This document shows positions 20,081 to 32,200 of a stretch of DNA of 64,000 bases, piece after piece. The stretch is from the NCBI GenBank assembly GCA_029990175.1, contig JARKIP010000011.1, forward strand, positions 24,960,001-25,024,000, written 5' to 3'. The notes under the pieces were generated by a model. That model was given only the letters and a program-made list of their open reading frames with translations, searched no databases and was not told the origin of the DNA. A program made the position numbers and the translations under genes. Origin of the DNA: Petunia secreta. Lineage: Eukaryota > Streptophyta > Magnoliopsida > Solanales > Solanaceae. Position 1 is the stretch's first letter, and every line of letters begins with the position of its first letter.

Positions 20081-21939
20081 AAGTCTCCAAGTTGTAAAGC
20101 TTCTCAAATTCGAGCTAAGTCTTTAAGTTGCAAAGCTCCTCAAATCAGAGTTAAATCTTCAAGTTGCAATGCTCCTTGACAAGCTTAAACTGCATGTTAC
20201 TCCTTGTTTGCATGAGTATAAACTGCATATACAAAAAAAAAAAAAGAATTACATTTCTACTGAACTACGTAATGACTTGATCCTCTTCACCGAGGTACTT
20301 AGGCAGCTTAGAATTTCAAATTCAGTCGCATGAGTTCAAAAGTATATATCACCTCAAGTGTACTTGCTTGAATGATGCATGAATCGACTTGACTGGGTGC
20401 TTGGATATCATGTCAGTCATGTAGTATTTTGTTGAGCTTTAGACCTTATCAAACATTGATTGTTCAATTGGGGGCAAATCTCCATGGCAAGTTCGTATCT
20501 TCAGAAGTCCACAAGTGATCTTTGAGTGAAAGCTTTCAAATCTACCAAGTTTTTAAGTTATGGTCTTCAAAGTCCTGCGTCTTTAAGATGAAGTCTTCAA
20601 AGTACACCAAGTATTCAAACTTCACCAAATTTCAGTCTTCAAAGTCCATCATGTCTTCAAGTCAAAGCCATCAAATCCACCAAGTCCTCAAGATGAGTCC
20701 TTCAAATCTTGAAGTCTTTGGGTTGAGGTCTTCAACTTCCCCAAGTCTTCAAATTTAAGTCCATCAAGTCTTCGAGTTGAGCCCTTCAAATCTACCAAGT
20801 CTTAAGTTTTGGTCATCAAAGTCTGTAGAGTCTTCAAGTGGAATCCTTCAAAGTCCACCAAGTATTCAGAATCCCCCAAGTCTTCAACTGAAAACCTTTG
20901 ATATAGTCTGCAAATCTTCATGTTCATCAAATGAAAACTTCAATGTATCCGAGCCTCTGGATAAAAGCACTCAATTTATTAGTAAATCTCCAACTAGGAA
21001 TTCTTCTACATATCAACAAGTCTTGAAGTCGCATGCTCCAAATATACTGTAATAATTAAAATGAAGTATTTTGTCTTGATCAGCTTGACTTTCTTTATTA
21101 ATGGTGAGTATTATCAACTTGTTTCATCAAGATAAATCTTCAAGTTACTCTTACGAATAAAAGATTCAAGTGTGACTGAAGCTTGAGGTGCAGACAAAAA
21201 AAAAATTGTCTCCGTACTTCACCTTAAGATAAATTTCTTTATGAGTTACTCTTTGCATGAAGTCTTCAAAGTTGCTCTTTTGAATAAAATCTTCAAAGTG
21301 GCAAAATTTTAAGGCGCAGACAAAGTTTGTCTCCATACTCCACCTTAAAATTGGCATTTTCATTTGAATCAACTCAAATAGCCATCCTCTTTCGGTGCTG
21401 CCTGAAAAGCAAAAGAAAAAAAAAGAAGAAGAAGATAAAGAGAATAGATCAATACATTAATAAAAAAAAATACAGTATTTACCTCATTCCTGATGCTCAC
21501 AAAGCAACTGGTCATTCTTGGAGTATGAGTTGATGGAAAAGTCAGCGAAGTAATCATTTTTGAATTACTTTAAGTTTAATAATAAATCAAAGGTATATTC
21601 AAGACCTGGAACATAAATAATATGAGTGAAAACTTTGCTATTCCTATCGGATGAACGAAGATAAAAGTACTCACTGAGTTTCTTCACACCAAGATAAGAA
21701 CAAAAAGTTTTGCTATTTTTAGTTTGATTTTTTTATTTGCTTGAATACTTCGTGTGTGCTTCAATCAAGACTTTTGGTAACTCTATTTATAGCCATGTGG
21801 ATGTGAAGTAACCACTATCTTCTCAAAAGATCATGGGAATTGATCATGTCACAAAAGATGGGATCATGCCTTTACAAAATAGGAAGTGATATCGTGGTTA
21901 TTTGCCCACAACAAAATGTAAAAAGTGTGCAGGCCCAAC
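20081..21939 (+). repeat. Array internal non-coding region, first copy, rich in AAGTCTTCAA motifs
   Basis: No gene. The sequence is dominated by degenerate repeats containing AAGTCTTCAA and CAAATTCGAGC (about 20090-20190 and 20480-20910). Two stem-loops follow (21185-21225 and 21310-21347), in which AAGGTG/GACAA arms pair with TTGTC/CACCTT. The same region recurs near 30250-31700 and 32280-33380. Confidence 0.7.
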
Positions 21940-24195
21940 TGTCACGCCCTAAAATTTACTAAAATAATAGGCAATGACTTAGGTATTTTAGAGGTACCAA
22001 ATTATTAGGAGATTTTCGGAGTCGCCACTTGACATAGTTCAAAGGTGTGCCAAGTCACCAAAAGGTACCTTAGAACACCTATGACTCGTTTAGTGGTCTG
22101 TGTCAGAGTTCTGGGTAAGGATGTCGGTTGAATCTCGGGAAGGTGTTAGGCACCCTCAAGTCCTGTGCAAGCATAGTTGCCTTATGGACGCTCTCCGGAT
22201 TTGTGAATTATTGTTTGTTTGTTTAATTGCCAATTAATTATTTTTTATGCTTTGATTTGGATGAAAGTCGCTCATTTATTGACGAAAACTCTACCAAAGA
22301 TTAACCGTGGACGCGTTGTCAATTCGAATCTTGATATAATGAGTTTTGAGTAAACATTGGACCTCTGATACACTTTTATTATTTAGTTAAAATTGCCCAT
22401 TAATTCAAGTGAAGACTTGGTTAGATATAATCGTGCGAGCACCCGCTCGAGCGAAATCTTCTAACTTAATTGAGTTTCATATAGACATTCGCTCGTTCAT
22501 TGATAGATACTCTATTGAAAATTAACCCCGAATATAATATCCGTTCGAATTTCCAATAAAATGAGTTCCATATAAACATTTGAGCGTCTTGTTGATATTA
22601 ATTGTCTCGGGCTATTAGTTTGCCAACTCGTGTTTCAAATCAAATTTTAACACAAACATCATAATTGACTTTTTGTAATTTAATTTTGGCTTAATAAGCA
22701 GACCACTAGTCATACTTATTATTATGCATTCTATTATTATTTTTTAATGCTTGGATTTAGTAGCTAGCTTAACACCAATAATTTGAAATTAGCTTCATTA
22801 TAAAGTAAGAAATGTATATTGTTAACGTGAAAACTAACGGGCTTGCGAATGACCATGGATACATATACCAAAACATTTAGCGCTTAAATGACAACTTATT
22901 ATTTGTTAAGCATTCATGGCCATAAGTTAAAGGCTTAAAATTGAACTAGATTAAAATTACAAATTTCAATGGTCTCGATTATGCATGTCTAAAGCATAGT
23001 ACAACAGTAGTCTTATTTTGCAAAAAGTCCCACCAAATGTCATGTTTTGACTCTTGTTTAAACTCTTTTAATTTTGAGCTAGCAGGCCAAAAGCTCAAAC
23101 TGAGCCATTTACGCAAATCAAGGCTACTGATCTTTCTGCCTGCTTCCCTTTTTAACTTTTTGCAAGATGAATCTCTTTTGCTTTGCTTATTTCAGATCTG
23201 GCCACTTAGTTGACCAAATTGTTCAAACTTAAAAAATTTATGATTTTTTCCCTCTTAGGCCTAATTTAACATAACAACCCACTCATTTAATTGTTTGCAT
23301 TGTTATTGGCCTCTTCCACAAAATACATAATAAGAACATGAACATAAATGACAAAAGTTACTTTTAACAAAGCATGACTCATTATTAATCAGTTCTCAAC
23401 ATACTTAGGCCAATACATGACCGAAATCTTACAATACAGAAATAAAGGGCTGGAGTAAAAATACCTACATGAAGCAAAGCAGATCGACAACCAAGCCCAA
23501 CAGCAACATGAACATATAGCAACGAGACCTAGCACAACAGCCACCAAAGAGTTCTCTAAACCAAGCTTAAAATCAAACTCCACACTTACTCTTTTCTAAC
23601 CCTCACTGTTTCTCTTTTCACTTCTATTGTTCTTGCACTTTATTTATTTATTACTCTACTATGTTTCTCTTAATCCTTTGTAATGTGTTTTCAGATCTTA
23701 TGTGTTGTGTTTTTTTTTTTTCGTGTGAGGATCCCTTTATTGAGGGTGGAAGACCCTCTTTGTATAGAGCAAATAAAATTCAGCCAAACTTTTCTTCCAA
23801 AGCCCAAAAAATTAAATGCTCTTCTTAAAAGCCAAGACAGTATGCTAGACATTTAATGTAAAGTGAAAATGGTGAAGTGCGTAAGTGGGCAAAAGGCCAA
23901 AAGTCAAATATATTTATTTTTATTTTTTTGAAAAGTTAAAAGAACTCATGTACAAATCTCATATTTTGTACGGGAATGTGTACTTTTAAATTGACCTTTG
24001 AAACATATTCATGTGCCAAAGTCATTCTTTACGTAATACTTCACACAACTAGTGGTTTGATTTTTTTTTCCAGAATTTTTCTTCTAATTAAATAAAAATG
24101 ACTAAATAAAGTATAAAAATCTAGTAAAATCATATCTTAATAAAACAACAATTTTTATAATTTTTTGCTATTTGTGCCAAAATTAAGTGACTACA
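21940..24195. mobile_element. Solo LTR, 2256 bp, nested in the array
   Basis: It begins TGTCACGCCC and ends GTGACTACA (TG...CA), with a perfect CCAAC duplication on both sides (21935-21939 and 24196-24200). The two other array units show the uninterrupted site (GGGCCCAACAAGAACTAAG near 31702 and 33384), which proves an insertion. It has no gag, pol or internal domain, so it is a solo LTR left by LTR-LTR recombination. The length and the TGTCACGCCC start recall long-LTR Tat/Ogre-type elements, but that assignment is inference. A short open frame inside (23389-23583, minus) looks like chance. Confidence 0.85.
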
Positions 24196-24200
24196 CCAAC

Positions 24201-24643
24201 AAGAACTAAACTTAACAATAGTAGTCTGATTGAGATAAAGAAAGGATGGGGTTAAAGTCTTTTGATAAGTCTCCTCCATGACTCTGCGTACCTGTTGAAG
24301 TTATAAAAAAAATGAAATGACATGACATTGTTCAGAATAAAGATGCTGAAATTTTGTGCAAGCAATGGATTATATACATGGCCCAAACTTTAACGTTTTA
24401 GCATTATTGATTTAATGTTGAAACATAAATTGAAGGGCGGAAGCCATTTTCAAATGACAAATGGGTTACATCATGAGAAAAGAAAGAACCAACGTGTTCA
24501 ATCTTTGGACTTCACAGCATTCATTGAATTATCCAATCTCATCATTGATGTTCGAATTTGGTGAATCAATGGACATTACTGATACTTCAAGAATGATCTT
24601 AATAGTGCATTTCACACCCAACAAGCCTTGAAGTGGGGGCATT
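24201..24643 (+). other. Array internal 3' end with polypurine tract, first unit
   Basis: Non-coding. It ends TTGAAGTGGGGGCATT directly before LTR 2, a purine-rich primer tract in the plus orientation. The equivalent tract precedes LTR 4 at 33812-33828. Confidence 0.75.
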
Positions 24644-25469
24644 TGTAAGCACTAAAATTTTATTAAATATAAATTCATTAAATAATTTGGATTATACTAA
24701 ATTCAAGATAGTAGTCCAAATAAATATTGAAGGCTTGCATAAATGGAATGATTATTAAAGTCCAAAATATGTAAATTTAATAAATAGCCAAACGTGCATT
24801 GTGCTAGTCTATTTAATTTGGCTAAAAATGATGAGCCCATTTTATTAGCCCAAGGTCCAAATGGCCTTTTTCCCAACTCAAAGCTCAAGCCCATGCCACG
24901 TGTCAAGTGATGTGGCAATCCAAGTCATATAAATAAGCTAATGAAATCATGCCATACGTCATGAGAAGATGACATGTCAAGCCAAATTGAATGGCCAATA
25001 GGATTGCGCCAAGTGTGCCAATCAAATCACACTACAACTACCTCCCTACTACTATAAATAGAGGTCTTTATTAGTTCAAAAGAGGGGAAGAAAGTTGATA
25101 ACAAGTGATAGAAGAGAGCTCGTGGATCAAAGTCTACAAATTCTCTATAAGTTGTTGGCGTTCAAGCAAGTTCATCCAAGTTTCAAGTTCAAGAAAAAAA
25201 AAGTTCAATTTCGAAGTTGAAGAATCAAAATTCGCCGTTCGTGACAATCGTACAAGTTTTTGTGACGAATAGCGCAAATCAAAATTCAAGATGCCGATTC
25301 AAGAAAAAGCCCTTGAATCAAATTTCAAATATTATTTATATTCTTTTTGTGAAGAATCGGAGGAGAAATAGAGATTGTAACATCATTCTATATTGAAATA
25401 AAAAATTCTTTGTGACTATATTTTTTTTGTCTTGATTATATTTTCATGATTGAAAATTTATTGTTTACA
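24644..25469 (+). repeat. Array LTR 2 (826 bp)
   Basis: TGTAAGC...TTTACA ends, with a polypurine tract on its left and a PBS on its right. It therefore serves as the 3' LTR of the first unit and the 5' LTR of the second. The TATAAATAGAGG promoter is near 25052. Confidence 0.9.
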
Positions 25470-25544
25470 AATTTTGGCACGCCCAGTGGGACAATCTCTA
25501 CCTCTCATCTCTTCCTTTGAACTCTAAACTTTCAAGAACGCAAA

Positions 25545-26720
25545 GATGGCGACCACAGTAGAGCAACTTGAAAATTTAACCAAAGCAATTGAAGGCTTTA
25601 TAAAATACATACAAAATCAAGATGCTCAAATTGCTAGGTTAACTAATATGGTGGAGAGTATGGTTTAGGGAGAATCAAATCATGAAAATCTTCCCCAAGC
25701 AAAAGAGAAGGATGAACCCTCTACAAGGAAGATGGTTGGGGCCAAGGAGTTCCAAATCTCTTCAGAAAGCCTGATACACGTTGATCAACTGAAGACTTAG
25801 TAATGGAGGCGATAAAAGATGAGTGGAGCCACAAGCCAAGTCTTCCCTTACATATGCAAAGCCATACACATAAAGAATTGACAACTTGAAGATGCCTGCA
25901 GGTTATCAAGCCTCAACACTTCGATGGCAAAGAAAATCTGAAACAACATGTAGATCACTTTGTTGAGATGTGCAACAATGCTGGAACTTATGGTGATCAC
26001 CTTGTCAAGCAGTTTGTTCGATCTATCAAAGGAAATGCCTTCGATTGGTACACAGATCTCGAGCATAGTTCTATTGATAGTTGAGAGCAACTAGAGCAAA
26101 AACTTCTCAACTTCTTCTACAGCACAAGGCATATCGTCAGCATGGTTGAACTTGCAAATTCCCGACAGTGGAAGGATGAACTGGTCATTGATTATAGCAA
26201 TTGATGGAGGAGCTTGAGCTTTAACTGCAAAGATCGCCTTAGTGAAACATCGGGCATTTAAATGTGCATTCAAGATATGCATTGGGTTCTTTGCTACACC
26301 TTGCAAGGTATAAGGCCTAAAAAATTTGAAGAGTTGGCCAACCTTGCGCAAGATATGGAATTGCGCATGACTGCAAGCGGAAACCTACGACCGCCTGTCC
26401 AAGAGCCTCACAAAGGTGAATACAAATGAGAATCTGATAAAGGGGGCAAGTTTGAATCAGAATTTGAAACAAAAGAGTCCATGAATATCAATGCCTCTTC
26501 CTTGAACATCACCACGAAGGCACGTGGAAAGAAGATTGTTAAGTCAACTTCCATGCAAGACAAATCAAATCAAATTCTAAATTTGAAAGAAATGCAAGAG
26601 AAAAGTATCCATTCTTAGATTTTGATGTCTTTGCTATGTTCAACAAACTCCTCGAGTTGAAGCTCATTGAATTGCCCAAAATGAAGCGGCCTGATGAAGT
26701 TGAGAGAACTGATGATCCAA
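25545..26720 (+). pseudogene. Array gag, second copy, broken
   Basis: It starts ATGGCGACCACAGTAGAGC and aligns with the third copy through about 26720. It contains a TAG near 25667, further frameshifts near 25790-25910, and later stops. Its 3' end encodes the LLELKLIELPK tail (26640-26690). No intact product is possible. Confidence 0.75.
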
Positions 26721-27530
26721 ACTATAGCAAATATCATCGGTTCATTGGTCACCACATTGAAAAATGCTTTATCTCAAAGAAAAAGTTATGGATTTGGCTC
26801 GCCAAGAGGATATCGTGCTGGAAGAAGAAAAAGAAAGCACGAATCAAATCTCCATCAAGTAACCAATGTATATTAATATGCTCATCAACGACGAGCCTAA
26901 ACTGCATGCTACTATGCTCCTCAACGCAAACTGCAAGTTAATATGCTCTGCAGCGCACGAGCCTAAAATTGCAAGTTGTAAAGCTCCTCAAATTCGAGCA
27001 AAGTTGTAAGCTCATCAAAGTCGAGCTAAATCTTCAAGTTAAAAAGCTCCTCAAATTAGGGCTACATCTTCAAGTCAAAAAAAAAAAAAAAAAAAAAAAG
27101 CTCCACAAATTCAAGCAAAAGTCTGAAAGTCACACAGCTCCTCAAATTCGAGCTTTAAAGAAAAAAAGATCAGGTTAAAAAGCTCATCAAATTCAAGAAA
27201 AATGTCAAAGTTATAAAGCTTCTCAAATTTGAGCTAAGTCTTCAAGTTGCTATGCTCACCAAAATCGAGCCAAGTCTCCAAGTTGTAAAGCTTCTCAAAT
27301 TCGAGCTAAGTCTTTAAGTTGCAAAGCTCCTCAAATCAGAGTCAAATCTTCAAGTTGCAATGCTCCTTGACAAGCTGCAACTGTATGTTACTCCTTGCTT
27401 GCATGAGTATAAACTGCATATACCAAAAAAAAAGGAATTACATTTCTACTGAACTACGTAATGACTTGATCCTCTTCACCGAGGTACATAGGCAGCTTAG
27501 GCAAGCCACTACAACTACCTCCCTAGGCAA
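26721..27530 (+). repeat. Array internal non-coding region, second unit, with CTCAAATTCGAGC repeats
   Basis: About ten degenerate copies of a roughly 35-bp unit containing AAGCTCCTCAAATTCGAGC and AAGTCTTCAAGTTG run from 26960 to 27380, with an A tract at 27076-27098. The unit is cut off near 27505-27530 and joined directly to the interior of an LTR. No gene. Confidence 0.7.
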
Positions 27531-28041
27531 GATAACATGTCAAGCCAAATTTAATGGCCAAGAGGATTGCGCCAAGTGTACCAGTCAAATCACACTACAA
27601 CTACCTCCCTACTACTATAAATAAAGGTCTTCAGTAGTTCAAAAAAGAGGAAGAAAGTTGATAACAAGTGATAGAAGAGAGCCCGTGGATCAAAGTCTAT
27701 AAATTCTCTACAAGTTGTTGGCGTTCAAGAAGGTTCATCCAAGTTTCAAGTTCAAGAACAAACAAGTTCAATTTCGAAGTTGAAGAATCCAAATTAGCCG
27801 TTCGTGACAATCGTACAAGTGTTCGTGATGAATAGCACAAATCAAAATTCAAGACCTCGATTCAAGATCAAGCTTTCCAAGCCCTTGAATCAAATTTTAA
27901 ATATTATTTATATTTCTTTCGTGAAGAATAGGAGGAGAAACAGAGATTGTAACATCATTCTATATTGAAATCAAAATTTCTTGTGACGATATTGTTTTTG
28001 TCTTGATTATTATTTTCAGGATCGAAAATTTATTGTTTACA
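27531..28041 (+). repeat. Array LTR 3, 5'-truncated (about 511 bp)
   Basis: It matches the 3' part of the other LTRs from the ACATGTCAAGCCAAA region onward, including the TATAAATA promoter near 27615, and ends TTTACA before a PBS. The left part of the LTR and the polypurine tract are missing, so this is a recombination junction. Confidence 0.8.
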
Positions 28042-28117
28042 AATTTTGGCACGCCCAGTGGGACAATCTCTACCTCTCACCTCTTCCTTTCAACTCTAAA
28101 CTTTCAAGAACACAAAG

Positions 28118-29234
28118 ATGGCTATCACAGAAGAGCAACTTGCAAGTTTAACCAAAGCAATTGAAGGCTTGAAAAAATACATACAAGATCAAGATGCTCA
28201 AATTGCTAGGTTAACTAATATGGTGGAGAGAATGGAAGAGGGAGAATCAAATCAAGTAATGGTTGGGGCCAAGGAGTTCCAAATCTCTTCAGAAATCCTA
28301 ATACACGTTGATCAATTGAAAGACTTCGTAATGGAGGCGTTAAAAGATGAAGTGGAGCCACAAGCCAAGTCTTCCCTCACATATGCAATGCCATACACAC
28401 AAAGAATTGACAACTTGAAGATGCATGCAGGTTATCAAGCCTCAACACTTCGATGGCAAAGGAAATCCGAAACAACATGTAGCTCGTTTTGTTGAGACGT
28501 GCAATAATGATGGAACTTATGGTGATCACCTTGTCAATCAGTTTGTTCGATCTCTCAAAGAAAATGCCTTCGATTGGTACACAGATCTCGAGCTTAGTTC
28601 CATTGATAGTTGGGAGCAACTTGAGCAAGAATTTCTCAACTGCTTCCACAGCACAAGGCGTATCGTCAGCATAGTTGAACTTGCAAATTCCTGGCAATGG
28701 AAGGATGAACTGGTCATTGATTATATCAATTGATGGAGGAGCTTGAGCCTTAATTGCAATGATCGCCTTAGTGAAACATCGGGCATTTAAATGTGCGTTT
28801 AAGGCATGCATTGGGGTTTTCACTACACCTTGCAAGGTGTAAAGCCTAAAACATTTGAAGAGTTGGCCACCCTTACACATGATATAGAATTGAGCATGAC
28901 TGCAAGCGGAAACCTACGACCGCCTGTCCAAGAGCCTCACAAAGGTGAATACAAACGAGAAGCTGATAAAGAGGGCAAGTTTGAATCAGAATTGGAAACA
29001 AAAGGGTCCATGACTATCAATGCCTCATCCTTGAACATCACAACGAAGGCACGTGGAAAGAAGATTGTGAAGTCAACTTCTATGCAAGACACATCAAATC
29101 GAAGTCCGACTTTGAGAGAAATGCAAGATAAAAAGTATCTACTCTTGGATTCTGATGTCTTTTCCATGTTCGACGAACTTCTCGAGTTGAAGCTCATTGA
29201 ACTGCCCAAAAGTAAGCGGCCTGATGAAGTGTAG
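28118..29234 (+). pseudogene. Array gag, third and best-preserved copy, frameshifted
   Basis: The first frame runs 28118-28495 (125 codons: MAITEEQLASLTKAIEG and the KDFVMEALKDEV region). Homology then moves to another frame at about 28425-28733, with the Retrotrans_gag core (GNPKQHVARFVETCNN, FDWYTDLELSSIDSWEQLE). A TGA at 28731-28733 interrupts it where copy 1 has CGA. It resumes at 28806-29234 with a KPKTFEELATLTHDIELSM region and a Lys/Arg-rich part. There is no zinc knuckle, protease or RT downstream. The homology with known plant gypsy Gag is clear; function is lost. Confidence 0.82.
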
Positions 29235-32200
29235 AGAACTGATGATCCAAACTATAAGCGGACTGATGAAGTGTAGAGAACTGATGATCCAAACTATTGC
29301 AAATATCATCGGTTGATTGGTCACCCCATTGAAAAATTCTTCATCTTCAAAAAAAATTTATGGATTTAGCTCGCCAAGGGGATATCGTGCTGGAAGAAGA
29401 AAAAGCAAGCACGAATCAAATATCCATCAAGTTACCAATGCATATTACTATGCTCCTCAACGTACGAGCCTAAACTACAAGTTAATATGCTCTACAACGC
29501 ACGAGCCTAAAACGTCAAGTTGTAAGCTCCTTAAATTTTTGTGAAAAATTTAAAACTATAAGCTCATCAAAGTCGAGCTAAATCTTCAAGTTCAAAAGCT
29601 CCTCAAATTTAGGCTGCATCTTCAAGTAAAAAAAAAAAAAAAAAAAGCTCCACAAATTTAAGCAAAAGTCTGAAAGTCACAGAGCTCCTCAAATTCGAGC
29701 TTTAAAGAAAAAAAAATCAGGTTGAAAAGCTCATCAAATTCAAGAAAAATGTCAAAGTTATAAAGCTTCTCAAATTCGAGCTAAGTCTTTAAGTTGCTAT
29801 GCTCACCAAAATCGAGCCAAGTCTCCAAGTTGTAAAGCTTCTCAAATTCGAGCTAAGTCATTAAGTTGCAAAGCTCCTCAAACCAGAGTTAAATCTTCAA
29901 GTTGCAATGCCCCTTGACAAGCTTAAATTGTATGTTACTCCTTGTTTGCATGAGTATAAACTGTATATACAAAAAAAAAAAAAAGGAATTACATTTCTAC
30001 TGAACTACGTAATGACTTGATCCTCTTCACCGAGGTACATAGGCAGCTTAGAGTTTCATTCTAAGTTCAGTCGCATGAGTTCAAAAGTATATATCACCTC
30101 AAGTGTACTTGCTTGAATGATGCATGAATCGACTTGACTGGGTGCTTGGATATCATGTCAGACATGTAGTATTTTATTGAGCTTTGGACCTTATAAAGCT
30201 TTGATTGTTCAATTGGGGGTAAAATCTCCATGGCAAGTTCGTATCTTCAGAAGTACAGAAGTGATCTTTGAGTCAAGGCTTTCAAATCTACCAAGTTTTT
30301 AAGTTATGGTCTTTAAAGTCGTGCGTCTTTAAGTTGAAGTCTTCAAAGTACACCAAGTATTCAAACTTCACCAAATTTCAGTCTTCAAAGTCCATCATGT
30401 CTTCAAGTCAAAGCCATCAAATCCACCAAGTCCTCAAGACGAGTCCTTCAAATCTCCAAGTCTTCGAGTTGAGGTCTTCAGCTTCGCTAAGTCTTCAAAT
30501 TTAAGCCCATCAAGTCTTCTAGTGGAGCCATTCAAATCTACCAAGTCTTTAAGTTCTGGTCATCAAAGTCCGTAGAGTGTCCAAGTGGAAGCCTTCAAAG
30601 ACCACCAAGTATTCAGAATCCCCCAAGTCTGCAAGCCTTTGATATAGTCTGCAAATCTTCATATTCATCAAATGAAAGCTTCAATGTATCCGAGCCTCTG
30701 GGTTAAAGCATTCAATATGTTGGTAAATCTCCAACTAAGAATTCTTCTACATATCAAGAAGTCTTGAAGTCGCATGCTCCAAATATATTGTAATAATCAA
30801 AATGAAGTATTTTTTCTTGATCTATTTGACTTTCTTTATTGATGGTGAGTATTATCAACTTGTTTCATCAAGATAAATCTTCAAGTTACTCTTACGAATA
30901 AAATCTTCTAGTGTGACTGGATCTTCAGGTGCGGAAAAAAAAATTGTCTCCGTACTCCACCTTAAGATCAATTTCCTTATGTGTTACTCTTTGCATGAAG
31001 TCTTCAAAGTTTCTCTTTTGAATAAAATCTTCAAAGTGGCCAAATTTTAAGGTGCGGACAAAGTTTGTCTCCGTACTCCACCTTAAAATTTGCATTTTCA
31101 TTTGAATATACTCAAATAGCCATCCTCTTTTGGTGCTGCCTGATAAAAAGAAAAGAAGGAGAAGGAGAAGAAGAAGAAGAAGAAGAAGAAGAAGAAGAAG
31201 AAGAAGAAGAAGATAATAGATCAAAACATTAAAAAAAATACATTGTTTACCTCATTCCTGATGCTCACAGAGCAACTGGTCATTCTTTGAATATGAGTTA
31301 ACGGACAAGTCAGCGAAGTAATCGTTCTTGAATTACTTTAAGTACAATGACAAATCAAAGGTATATTCAAGACCTAGCACATAAATAATATGAGTGAAAA
31401 GTTTGCTATTCCTACCCGATGAACGAATATAAAAGTACTCACTAAGTTTCTTCACACCAAGATAAGAACAAAAAGTTTTGCTATTTTTAGTTTGACTTTT
31501 ATTTTTATTTGCTTGAATACTTTGTGTGTGCTTCAATCAAGGCTTTTGGTAACTTTATTTATAGCCATGTGGATGTGAAGTAACCACTATCTTCTCAAAG
31601 ATTATGGGAATTGATCATGTCACAAAAGATGGGATCATGCCTCTACAAAATAGTAAGTGAAATCGTGGTTATTTGCCCACAACAAAAAGTAAATAGTGCG
31701 CGGGCCCAACAAGAACTAAGCTTAACAATAGTAGTTTGATTGAGATAAAAAAAAAAAGGAAGGGGTTAAAATCTTTTGACAAGTCTCCTCCATGACTCTC
31801 CGTACCTGTTGAAGTTAAAAAAAAAATAATGAAATGGTGTGACATTGTTCAGAATAAAGATGCTGAAATTTTGTGCAAGCAATGGATTATACACACGGCC
31901 AAAACATTAATGTTTTAGCATTATTGATTTAATGTTGATACATAAATTGAAGGGCGGAATGCATTTTCAAATGACAAGTGGGTTACATCATGAAAAAAGA
32001 AGGAACTAACGTGTTCAATTTTTGGACTTCACAACAGTCATTGAATGATCCAATCTTATCATTGATGTTCGGATTTGGTGAATCAATGGACATTACTGGT
32101 ATTCAAGACTGATCTTAATAGTGCATTTTACACCCGACAAGTCTTGAAAAGGGGGCATTTGTAAAAGTTATAAAGCTTCTCAAATTTGAGCTAAGTCTTC

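Noticed and set aside
20480..20910. CRISPR-like appearance of repeated CAAGTCTTCAA motifs
   Set aside because: Repeats are degenerate, irregularly spaced and in a plant retrotransposon; no spacers or cas genes.
23389..23583. 64-codon minus-strand frame in the solo LTR
   Set aside because: A hydrophobic, Cys-rich chance frame inside an LTR, without support.
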